Of a stretch of 29,061 nt of DNA, positions 1 through 6,186 are shown piece after piece. The stretch is from DASYVD01 sp050693035 (GTDB taxonomy: Bacteria > Actinomycetota > UBA4738 > CALAEC01). Under the pieces are notes generated by a model. The model was given only the letters and a program-made list of their open reading frames with translations. It was not told the DNA's origin and did not search any database. A program made the position numbers and the translations under genes. How positions within the stretch are numbered: position 1 is the first letter of the stretch; each line of letters opens with the position of its first letter. The DNA is taken from the NCBI GenBank assembly GCA_050693035.1, contig JBOGWB010000096.1, positions 1 to 29,061 on the forward strand, written 5' to 3'.

Positions 1-1
1 G

Positions 2-1096
2 GAGTACATCGCCCAGAAGGAGTACATCTTCCCCCCCAGGCCGCACCTTCGGATCATCGGCGACCTGATGGAGTTCTGCGCCCGAGAGGTTCCCAAGTGG
101 CACCCGATCAGCGTTTCCGGCTACCACATCCGGGAGGCCGGCTCGACGGCCGCGCAGGAGCTGGCGTTCACGCTCGCCGACGGTTTCTCCTACGTCGAGC
201 TGGGCAAGGAACGAGGCCTCGACGTCGACGCCTTCGCCCCCACGCTCTCCTTCTTCTTCAACGCTCACATCGACTTCTTCGAGGAGATCGCGAAGTACCG
301 GGCGGCCCGGCGGATCTGGGCCCGGTGGATGCGCGAGCGATACGGGGCAAGGGACCCGGCGTCCTGGCGGTTGCGATTCCACACCCAGACGGCGGGTGTA
401 TCGCTCACGGCGCAGCAGCCGGCGAACAACATCATCCGTACGGCCATCGAGGCCCTGGCGGCGGTGATCGGCGGCACCCAGTCCCTGCACACCAACGCGC
501 TCGACGAGGTCCTGGCCCTTCCCACCGAGAGGGCCGCGCAGATGGCGCTGCGCACCCAGCAGATCATCGCCCACGAGACCGGCGTGCCGGACGTCATCGA
601 TCCCCTGGGCGGGTCGTACTTCGTCGAGGCCCTCACGAACCGGGTGGAGCAGCAGGCCGAGGAGTACTTCACGCGGATCGAGCAGATGGGGAAGGGGTCG
701 ATCCTCGAGGGTGTCCTGGCGGGGATCGAGCGGGGGTTCTTCCAGTCCGAGATCGCCGACGCTGCCTACCGAGAGCAGAAGCGCTACGAGAAGGGTCGGC
801 TGGTGAAGGTGGGCGTCAACGAGTTCGTCGACCCGGAGGAGGGTCCCATCGAGATCCTGAAGATCGGTCCGGAGGTCGAGGCCCGCCAGGTCGATGCGGT
901 CGTGGGACTGCGGAACCGACGAGACGGGGAGAAAACGGAACAGTCGCTGGCCCGCCTCAAGGCCGCGGCACGGACCGCGGACGAGAACCTCATGCCGTTC
1001 CTGGTCGACTGCGCCCGGGCCTACTGCACTGAGGGCGAGATCGTGGGGGCTCTCCGGGAAGTGTTCGGCGAATACGTCGAGACCCCGCGGTTCTGA
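2..1096 (+). CDS. Methylmalonyl-CoA mutase family large subunit, C-terminal part (5' end outside window)
   Basis: The frame is open from the first bases of the window, so the true start lies upstream; 364 residues are visible. The protein belongs to the cobalamin-dependent acyl-CoA mutases that convert (R)-methylmalonyl-CoA to succinyl-CoA or catalyse a related carbon-skeleton rearrangement. Typical segments are SGYHIREAGSTAAQE near the start, the FHTQTAGVSLTAQQP stretch and the IGGTQSLHTNALDE block, all from the substrate-binding barrel. The protein stops soon after the barrel and the linker helices and carries no C-terminal B12-binding domain (no DxHxxG motif). It is therefore the large subunit of a split enzyme whose B12-binding subunit must be encoded elsewhere; it is not downstream here. 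The N-terminal residues that separate methylmalonyl-, isobutyryl- and hydroxyisobutyryl-CoA mutases are outside the window, so the exact substrate is open. It converges on the next gene, leaving only 12 nt between the stops. Confidence 0.9.
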   Translation, partial: EYIAQKEYIFPPRPHLRIIGDLMEFCAREVPKWHPISVSGYHIREAGSTAAQELAFTLADGFSYVELGKERGLDVDAFAPTLSFFFNAHIDFFEEIAKYRAARRIWARWMRERYGARDPASWRLRFHTQTAGVSLTAQQPANNIIRTAIEALAAVIGGTQSLHTNALDEVLALPTERAAQMALRTQQIIAHETGVPDVIDPLGGSYFVEALTNRVEQQAEEYFTRIEQMGKGSILEGVLAGIERGFFQSEIADAAYREQKRYEKGRLVKVGVNEFVDPEEGPIEILKIGPEVEARQVDAVVGLRNRRDGEKTEQSLARLKAAARTADENLMPFLVDCARAYCTEGEIVGALREVFGEYVETPRF

Positions 1097-1108
1097 GAGG
1101 CGCCCGCC

Positions 1109-1900
1109 TCAGCGACGGAACCACCGGCCCGCCACGATCTCGACCACCGCGGCGGACGCGCACAACCATACCCCCCGGCCGATCGAGTCCAGGAACGAGT
1201 GCTCACCCGACAGGAAGCGCAGCGTCAGCTCGCTCCGGACCACGACCACGATGGGCACGACCAGGGTGAATCCCCCGAGGACCCTCCTCAAGAAACGGAA
1301 CCCCGGAAGCAGGATGGAGAGGAGGGCGGCGACGGCCCCGAGCGTTCCCAGGCCCAGAAGGATCAGGGCCACGGTGACGTCGCCCGGCCCGGCCTCGGCC
1401 CGGGGGTCGGCCAGAAATCTCAACGGGATGTCCGCGGCCGTTCCCCCACCGAGAGCCTCCGCCCGCCACTCGAGGAACCCTGACGCCACCACCGCGACCG
1501 CGGCGAGGAGGGCCACGATCGCTCCCACCGGCGTCTCGCGCCGGCGCGCGGGGGGTTCTCCGTACCGAAGCTCCTTCGGCCCTTCCGGTTCGGGCTCGGG
1601 AGCCCATGAGCGAGGGGCCAGGTACGGATCGGCCCGGGAGGCCGCTGGTAGGAGCTGCGTGTCGTGGTCCTGATCTCGCGCCGGGGCTGTCCCGGTCGTG
1701 TCCCCTCCGATCGGGATGCCCTGTGTCTGGTCCCCGTCGAGCACCGTCCCGCACCGGCGGCAGTGCCGGTCGGCGGCCGACACGGGCGCTCCGCACTTCG
1801 GGCAGGACCTCTCGGTGTCCGCCTGGAGGCGGGTGCCGCAGGAGGCGCAGAAGACGTCGGAGTCCAGGGTGGGGGAGCCGCAGGAGGGGCAGACGTTCAT
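1109..1900 (-). CDS. Double zinc-ribbon protein with four predicted membrane segments
   Basis: A 263-residue protein. The N-terminus carries two zinc ribbons, four CxxC pairs within the first ~55 residues (CPSC, CASC, CPKC, CRRC). A low-complexity charged and proline-rich linker of ~70 residues follows. The C-terminal half has about four hydrophobic segments, beginning with the VGAIVALLAAVAVVASGF stretch. This resembles the many actinobacterial membrane proteins with a cytoplasmic zinc-ribbon head, whose roles are mostly unknown; no function is assigned. The open frame begins four codons earlier (position 1912). The ATG at 1900 is preferred because a -10-like TATGCT lies exactly 7 nt upstream with no Shine-Dalgarno, the leaderless pattern repeated elsewhere in the window, and because the earlier ATG overlaps that hexamer. 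It is divergent from the nickel/cobalt permease. Confidence 0.75.
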   Translation of the reverse strand: MNVCPSCGSPTLDSDVFCASCGTRLQADTERSCPKCGAPVSAADRHCRRCGTVLDGDQTQGIPIGGDTTGTAPARDQDHDTQLLPAASRADPYLAPRSWAPEPEPEGPKELRYGEPPARRRETPVGAIVALLAAVAVVASGFLEWRAEALGGGTAADIPLRFLADPRAEAGPGDVTVALILLGLGTLGAVAALLSILLPGFRFLRRVLGGFTLVVPIVVVVRSELTLRFLSGEHSFLDSIGRGVWLCASAAVVEIVAGRWFRR

Positions 1901-1907
1901 CCGATCG

Positions 1908-1913
1908 AGCATA
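1908..1913 (-). promoter_or_regulatory. Leaderless-type -10 hexamer of the zinc-ribbon gene
   Basis: On the minus strand TATGCT is followed by 7 nt and then ATG at 1900. No purine-rich ribosome site is present and no convincing -35 is seen. The spacing places the transcription start at or next to the A of the start codon. Confidence 0.45.
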
Positions 1914-1976
1914 TCCGGGAAGAACGAAGCGGCCGCCGTTCAGCGTGCCTCGGGAAGGGTCGCCACCCGCGCGGCG

Positions 1977-2012
1977 TTGCAGTTGCATGACCTTGCAATA
2001 AGCCGCTAGAAT
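1977..2012 (+). promoter_or_regulatory. Permease promoter with overlapping TTGCA repeats (Nur/Fur-type operator)
   Basis: Three TTGCA motifs occur: TTGCAG at 1977, TTGCAT at 1983 and TTGCAA at 1993. The Streptomyces Nur box is TTGCAA-N5-TTGCAA; here the last two half-sites are spaced one base closer (N4). TTGCAT (1983-1988) also serves as a -35 element, 18 nt before TAGAAT (2007-2012), so a bound repressor would block polymerase directly. The ATG at 2024 is 11 nt after the -10, giving a leader of only a few bases. The related motif at 3378-3401, upstream of the Fur-family gene, supports a shared regulator. The repeats are visible in the sequence; their assignment to Nur is inference. Confidence 0.6.
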
Positions 2013-2023
2013 CGGCCACTGCC

Positions 2024-2899
2024 ATGATCGCGCAGCTGGAGACCGGGTTCGAGTTCGGGCTCCTCGTGTCCGCGTTCATCTTCGGCTTCCGGCACGGGAT
2101 CGACTGGGATCACATCGCCGCCATCACCGACATCACGAGCTCGCAAGGGGATCGGCGTCGGGCCCTCTTCTTCGGGACCCTGTACGTGTTGGGTCATGCC
2201 CTGGTGGTGTTCGCCCTGGGCGTCCTGGCCATCGTCGCCGGGGACCGACTCCCGGAGGGCATCGACCGCCTCATGGGCCGGATCGTGGGGGTGACCCTCA
2301 TCTTCCTCGGCATCTACGTCTTCGTGTCCCTGGTGCGTCACGGGCGGGACTTCCGCCTCCGCAGCCGGTGGATGCTGATCTTCGCTGGGGTCCGGAAAGG
2401 GGTTCGGTGGGTCCGCCGGCGTATCTCCGCCGGCCGGGAGGCCCGGCAACGTGCGGGGGAGACGGGAAGGGTCGCGGTCGCCGTGGGGGCGGCGCCCTCG
2501 CTCTGGCACCACGGCCACCACGGGCGGCCGGGGCACCATCACCACGACCGACCAGAGGCCGACGAAGACATCCCCACATACGGCCGGGGAACGGCGTTCC
2601 TGGTGGGGATGATCCACGGGGTCGGGGCCGAGACGCCCACCCAGGTGGTCATCTTCCTGACCGCCGCGGGGGCCGGCGGTCCCCTCGTGGGGGTCCTGGT
2701 GCTGGCCTCCTTCATCGTTGGCCTGGTGATATCGAACTCCGTGATCACGGTGGGCTCGTCGTTCGGCTACCTCCAGGCGTCCGGGAACTTCGCCCTCTAC
2801 GCGACGGTGGCCGTGGTCACCGCCGTGTTCAGCCTGGTGATCGGGGCCCTGTTCGTCCTGGGCCGGGAGGGAGCGCTCCCGGCGTTCTTCGGCGCTTGA
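2024..2899 (+). CDS. Nickel/cobalt permease (NiCoT/NicO-like)
   Basis: A 291-residue integral membrane protein likely to import Ni2+ or Co2+. The signature HX4DH of nickel/cobalt permeases is seen as RHGIDWDH (H24, D29, H30) in an early membrane helix. A second conserved segment, MIHGVGAETPTQ, lies near residue 200. A cytoplasmic-type loop of ~75 residues in the middle holds a histidine-rich cluster (residues 162-174, nine His), a probable metal-binding site. About six to seven hydrophobic helices can be seen. No ribosome site precedes the ATG; a -10 (TAGAAT) lies 11 nt upstream, so translation is probably near-leaderless. It faces a Fur-family regulator gene 18 nt away tail to tail, and both have TTGCA-type boxes in their promoters. 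Nickel is suggested by the box; cobalt is equally possible, since the neighbouring mutase needs cobalamin. Confidence 0.85.
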   Translation: MIAQLETGFEFGLLVSAFIFGFRHGIDWDHIAAITDITSSQGDRRRALFFGTLYVLGHALVVFALGVLAIVAGDRLPEGIDRLMGRIVGVTLIFLGIYVFVSLVRHGRDFRLRSRWMLIFAGVRKGVRWVRRRISAGREARQRAGETGRVAVAVGAAPSLWHHGHHGRPGHHHHDRPEADEDIPTYGRGTAFLVGMIHGVGAETPTQVVIFLTAAGAGGPLVGVLVLASFIVGLVISNSVITVGSSFGYLQASGNFALYATVAVVTAVFSLVIGALFVLGREGALPAFFGA

Positions 2900-2917
2900 G
2901 GCGCGCGTCGGCGAGGC

Positions 2918-3364
2918 TCACCGGGACACCGCGCGTTGGCAGTCTCGGCACAGGCCGGAGATGGCGAAATGCGTCAGGTCGGGGAGGAAGCCTCGGTGCC
3001 TCTGGAGCAGGCGCTTCAGCGACTCCGCTTCCTCCAGCGACAGGTCGTCCTCGGAGCCGCACCGTGAGCAGGTGAGATGGATGTGGTCGCCCTCGCCCGC
3101 CCGGTGGTACTCGGCTCCTCGCTCGAGGTGAGCGTGACGAACGACGCCCAGCTCCTCCAGCAGCGTCAGGGTCCGGTAGACGGTCGAGGCGTTGACCGCG
3201 GGCAGCCTGCGCTGCACCCGCCGGGCGACGTCCTGCGGAGCCATGTGGCCCTCGGCGAGCATCACTTCCCGGAGGATGGCCTCGCGCTGGGGGGTCACCC
3301 GGAACCCCCGTCGACGCAGCAGGGCCACGACCTCCTGGTCCGGCGGCAGCGTCTTCCGGGGCAT
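2918..3364 (-). CDS. Fur-family metalloregulator, probably Nur-like
   Basis: A 148-residue Fur-family repressor. The winged-helix DNA-binding domain spans residues ~10-80 (FRVTPQREAIL, then the recognition helix NASTVYRTLTLLEELGVV). The dimerisation and metal-binding domain follows with H77/H79, H87, the DHIHLTC stretch (H94, H96), and two CxxC pairs (C99/C102 and C139/C142) forming the structural zinc site typical of Fur and Zur. The open frame extends 12 codons further upstream, but the ATG at 3364 is chosen because TACGCT lies exactly 7 nt before it and the longer version would overlap the operator. Palindromic TTGCAA-like boxes cover the promoter, implying autoregulation. The convergent nickel/cobalt permease carries a similar box, so nickel (Nur) is the best guess; Fur or Zur specificity cannot be excluded from sequence. 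Confidence 0.85.
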   Translation of the reverse strand: MPRKTLPPDQEVVALLRRRGFRVTPQREAILREVMLAEGHMAPQDVARRVQRRLPAVNASTVYRTLTLLEELGVVRHAHLERGAEYHRAGEGDHIHLTCSRCGSEDDLSLEEAESLKRLLQRHRGFLPDLTHFAISGLCRDCQRAVSR

Positions 3365-3371
3365 GGCCCGG

Positions 3372-3401
3372 AGCGTAGTGCAATCGCATTGCAGGTGCAA
3401 T
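3372..3401 (-). promoter_or_regulatory. Promoter and Nur-like operator of the Fur-family gene
   Basis: Positions 3378-3394 read GTGCAA-TCGCA-TTGCAG, matching the TTGCAA-N5-TTGCAA Nur box at 10 of 12 positions. An overlapping inverted repeat, ATTGCA-GG-TGCAAT, spans 3388-3401. On the minus strand TTGCAC (3400-3395) is 17 nt from TACGCT (3377-3372), giving -35 and -10 elements. The ATG at 3364 follows 7 nt later. Repressor binding would therefore occupy the core promoter. Confidence 0.6.
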
Positions 3402-3446
3402 TCGAGTCCAGGGGAGCCAGGCCCCAGGAAGGGTCCTCGGTCCCCT

Positions 3447-4421
3447 CTAGTGCCGGAACGACCCGGAAGGATCCTTCGCGAGACGCCGGATGATCGCCCA
3501 GCCCCGCCGACCCGTCGTGTCCGCGTCGTACAGGCTGGCCCCGATGATCCGAGAATTCCGCACCGCCTTGACGAACCCCCGGACCTCGCCGGGGCCGGCG
3601 AGGCCGGCCAGCCCCCCGATCATGTGGATGGGCACCTTCGGCCGGCCCGTTCCACGCCGGACCAGCTCCACGCTCCGGGAGATGTAGCGGCGGGCCCCGC
3701 GCTCACCCCCGGCCCGGTATGTCCAGTAGGCCATCGGCACGAAGACGTCGAAGTGGCGGGCCAGGCGACCGTAGGGGAATCCCGGCCAGAACGTCGGCGA
3801 GAGCTCCATCCCCCGAGGAGACGGCGTGATGGCTCCCAGGGGGTAGGCGCGACCCGCCGCGCGCCGGATCGCCCGGGACAGCCGCAGGAGACGCCGCGTG
3901 CGCGGCCCCGGCGGCAGGATGTTGGCCTCGATGTCCAGGCCGAAGGAGTCGAACCGGTGACCTCCGGGTTCCTGGAACCGGATCGCCGCCACGGAGCGGC
4001 GAAGATCACGCCGGAAGTGGATGAAGTCCGGGACGTACCATCCCACCACGTGGATCCCACGAGCATGGGCCGCCCGGAGGTACCGGGCGGTGGGTCGGGG
4101 GAACTTGATCGGTCCCCGCGACCCGTAGTTCGAGGTCTGGAGGAAGATGGTCCCCACGCCCCGCCGGTCCAGGCGGGCGACCGTTCGTCCCGGATGCCTC
4201 CACTTGGCCCGGTCGTAGATGTCGATCCACGCCCCCAGGCCCCGGTAGGCTTCGAGCTTCTTCTTGCTCCCCTTCGGCCGTTTCGGTGTGGCCGGTCGCG
4301 GCTGGGCCACTGCCTCCTGGGGCGACCAGCGGAGCGCGTGCACCACCGCCTCCGCCGCCGGTGGAACTGCCAGCAGGGCGACCATGACCGTAACGAGTGT
4401 TCGAAGGGATTTGTTCTGCAT
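3447..4421 (-). CDS. Secreted glycoside-hydrolase-like (TIM-barrel) protein of unknown substrate
   Basis: A 324-residue exported protein. It starts with a basic n-region and a hydrophobic core (LRTLVTVMVALLAVPPAAEA) consistent with a Sec signal peptide, followed by a basic, proline-rich linker (residues ~40-60). The rest looks like one alpha/beta barrel: a GAWIDIYD strand, HARGIHVVGWYVPDF, FDSFGLDIEAN with a D-x-E that could hold catalytic acids, FDVFVPMAYWTY, and IIGASLYDADT. These features recall secreted glycosidase-like families of uncertain activity, so no substrate is proposed. The frame can start at 4442; 4421 is preferred because TATGAT overlaps the earlier ATG and would be the -10. 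Neither start has a good ribosome site. Confidence 0.65.
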   Translation of the reverse strand: MQNKSLRTLVTVMVALLAVPPAAEAVVHALRWSPQEAVAQPRPATPKRPKGSKKKLEAYRGLGAWIDIYDRAKWRHPGRTVARLDRRGVGTIFLQTSNYGSRGPIKFPRPTARYLRAAHARGIHVVGWYVPDFIHFRRDLRRSVAAIRFQEPGGHRFDSFGLDIEANILPPGPRTRRLLRLSRAIRRAAGRAYPLGAITPSPRGMELSPTFWPGFPYGRLARHFDVFVPMAYWTYRAGGERGARRYISRSVELVRRGTGRPKVPIHMIGGLAGLAGPGEVRGFVKAVRNSRIIGASLYDADTTGRRGWAIIRRLAKDPSGSFRH

Positions 4422-4490
4422 GAGGGGTCGGCGGGGAATCATACAGCCCGACTTCCGCCGCGACCACGCATCGAGGGAAAAAACTCCGGC

Positions 4491-4520
4491 TACGATGACC
4501 CCGCCCAGTCGAACCGGAGG
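4491..4520 (+). promoter_or_regulatory. -10 element and ribosome-binding site of the enoyl-CoA hydratase
   Basis: TACGAT at 4491-4496 is a plausible -10 without a clear -35. A strong Shine-Dalgarno (GGAGGAG) ends about 5 nt before the ATG at 4526 and fixes that start. Confidence 0.4.
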
Positions 4521-4525
4521 AGACC

Positions 4526-5305
4526 ATGGGAGAGTTCGTCCGCCTCGAGGTCGAGGAAGGCGTGGGAACCATCCGCCTCGACCGACCCCCCATGAACGCC
4601 ATCAATGAGCAGGTCGCAGGGGAGCTCGCCGAGGTGACCGGCGAGATCACCGCCCGCCAGGACGTGGGGGCGTGCGTGATCTGGGGAGGGGAGAAGGTCT
4701 TCGCCGCCGGAGCCGACGTCAAGATGATGGTGGACATGGGCCCCGCCGAGATCCGCCCGGTCATCCAGCGGCTCCAGGATGTCTTCAACGGGGTGGAGGA
4801 TCTTCCCGTCGTCACGATCGCCGCGGTGACGGGCTACGCCCTGGGCGGCGGATGTGAGCTGGCGATGTGCGCCGATCTCCGCTTCGCCGCCGAGGACGCC
4901 AGGATCGGACAGCCCGAGATCCTTCTGGGGATCATCCCCGGCGCCGGCGGCACCCAGCGGCTACCCCGCCTCGTTGGCCCGGCCCGGGCGAAGGACCTGA
5001 TCTACTCGGGCCGCCAGGTGGGGGCCCAGGAGGCCCTGGCCATGGGCCTGGTAGACCGAGTGGCGGCGCCGGAAAGCATCTACGAGGAGGCCCTTCAGGC
5101 TGCTCGCGGGTTCGCCCGGGGTCCCAGGGTGGCCCTGCGGGCCGCCAAGACCGCCATCAACTGGGGCGGCAGGGTGGACCTCCAGACCGGCGTGGCCATC
5201 GAGCGGGAGGTCTTTTCCGGGCTGTTCACCACGGAGGATCAGAAGGAAGGGATGCGGTCCTTCGTCGAGAAGGGCCCGGGAAAGGCCACGTTCACGGGCA
5301 GATAG
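4526..5305 (+). CDS. Enoyl-CoA hydratase (crotonase family, active site intact)
   Basis: A 259-residue crotonase-fold enzyme that should hydrate 2-trans-enoyl-CoA to 3-hydroxyacyl-CoA in beta-oxidation or amino-acid breakdown. The oxyanion-hole segments FAAGADVK and YALGGGCELAM are present. Both catalytic glutamates of the mitochondrial enzyme are conserved: E111 in GGGCELAM and E131 in GQPEILLG, 20 residues apart as expected. The PGAGGTQRLPRLVG block follows. The length is typical. It stands alone, divergent from the secreted barrel protein, with its own ribosome site (GGAGGAG). It contrasts with the second crotonase at 25150, which lacks both glutamates. Confidence 0.9.
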   Translation: MGEFVRLEVEEGVGTIRLDRPPMNAINEQVAGELAEVTGEITARQDVGACVIWGGEKVFAAGADVKMMVDMGPAEIRPVIQRLQDVFNGVEDLPVVTIAAVTGYALGGGCELAMCADLRFAAEDARIGQPEILLGIIPGAGGTQRLPRLVGPARAKDLIYSGRQVGAQEALAMGLVDRVAAPESIYEEALQAARGFARGPRVALRAAKTAINWGGRVDLQTGVAIEREVFSGLFTTEDQKEGMRSFVEKGPGKATFTGR

Positions 5306-5515
5306 GCTTCCGTTCCCGGGGCCGACCAATCCACCTCCGGACGTGGTTCGTACCTCTCTTTGGCGGGTAGAAACGCGGGACTGGATCCTCGGCGGAGGGG
5401 AACCAACCGGCACTCGCTCGGCGTCGAAGGAATAGGTGAGGTGCCGATCCCTGTTTTTTCCGTGTAGAAGGGGTGGCTCTTTTCGGTACCCGGCGCCCGC
5501 CCGGTGGGGAGTGAC

Positions 5516-5719
5516 ATGAACGAGACCGCAGCGATCAAGGGGTCCCGGCCCCGGGAGCTCCCGCGGCCGAACCGGACATACGCGACGGACAGGGTCTGCG
5601 CCCACGAGGGCTGCGAGACCCGGATCTCCATGTACAACAAGGCGACCTACTGCTGGGCCCACACACCCATGAAGTTCCCTCTGGTGCGGGGAGAGCGGAA
5701 GAAGAAGGCAGCGGCCTGA
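5516..5719 (+). CDS. 67-aa small protein with a C-x4-C-x13-C-x2-H zinc-binding pattern
   Basis: A small basic protein of no family I recognise. Its centre reads VCAHEGCETRISMYNKATYC and continues with WAH, giving Cys, Cys, Cys, His spaced like a treble-clef or zinc-ribbon site. A basic tail (RGERKKKAAA) closes it, which would suit nucleic-acid binding. The ATG at 5516 is chosen over an in-frame GTG at 5504 because a GGGGAG ribosome site lies about 5 nt upstream. About 210 nt without a gene precede it, which is long for this window. It converges with the lipoprotein gene across a GC-rich palindrome. Confidence 0.7.
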   Translation: MNETAAIKGSRPRELPRPNRTYATDRVCAHEGCETRISMYNKATYCWAHTPMKFPLVRGERKKKAAA

Positions 5720-5725
5720 CGAGGG

Positions 5726-5739
5726 CCGGGCCGGCCCGG
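5726..5739. terminator. Possible bidirectional hairpin between convergent genes
   Basis: CCGGGCC followed directly by GGCCCGG forms a perfect 14-nt palindrome lying between the stop codons of two convergent genes (5719 and 5742). No T-run follows on either strand. The position rather than the structure makes a terminator plausible. Confidence 0.35.
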
Positions 5740-5741
5740 GC

Positions 5742-6176
5742 TCAGCCAACCAGGGCAAACGGGCCGCAGGACGAGCCAAGGAACACCCGAAGGGCCAGGA
5801 AGGTCCGTCCGTCCAGCAGCACCTCGACGCAGGCCCGTTCGCCCACCTGGAGGAGGTCGACCTCTTCGCTCGACAGCTCCTGCCAGGCCTCCCCTTCCAG
5901 CCGATAGAAGCCGGTGGCGCCCTCGGCCAGGCGCTCCAAGCGGACCCGGGGCCCCTGCCCCTCGGTACCCTCCCGGATGGCCAGCTGGCCCTGCTCCAGG
6001 ACCTCGAGGGTCCCCCCGATCCACACGATGGGCGGGTCGCCCTCCCCCGGCTCGTTCTGGGAGATCGGCGGAAGCGTCCGGGCCGGGGTGGCCGGCTCGG
6101 GGGATCGGCAGGCCGCCGGGGCGATGGCGAGGATGGCGGCGAGAGAGGCGGGGACGAGGGTGCGCATCCCGCCCAT
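5742..6176 (-). CDS. Putative secreted lipoprotein, second gene of the protease pair
   Basis: A 144-residue protein starting with a signal sequence (RTLVPASLAAILAIAPAAC). The cysteine at the end is a likely lipidation site, although the residue three before it is proline, an imperfect lipobox. A proline- and threonine-rich linker follows and then a small, mostly beta domain with two cysteines near residues 121 and 137. No family is recognised. It starts 10 nt after the stop of the membrane protease gene on the same strand, so the two are probably co-transcribed and translationally coupled. An in-frame ATG at 6167 is an alternative start. A role linked to the protease (substrate, inhibitor or chaperone) is only inference from position. 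Confidence 0.65.
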   Translation of the reverse strand: MGGMRTLVPASLAAILAIAPAACRSPEPATPARTLPPISQNEPGEGDPPIVWIGGTLEVLEQGQLAIREGTEGQGPRVRLERLAEGATGFYRLEGEAWQELSSEEVDLLQVGERACVEVLLDGRTFLALRVFLGSSCGPFALVG

Positions 6177-6186
6177 TATCGGGGCG

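Noticed and set aside
2036..2064. A GGTTCGA-like string resembling a tRNA T-arm
   Set aside because: It lies inside the permease coding sequence and has no matching acceptor or anticodon stems.
5306..5515. Known riboswitch or structural RNA in the gap before the small zinc protein
   Set aside because: I could match no conserved core (for example cobalamin, c-di-GMP, SRP or RNase P motifs), so only the gap itself is reported.
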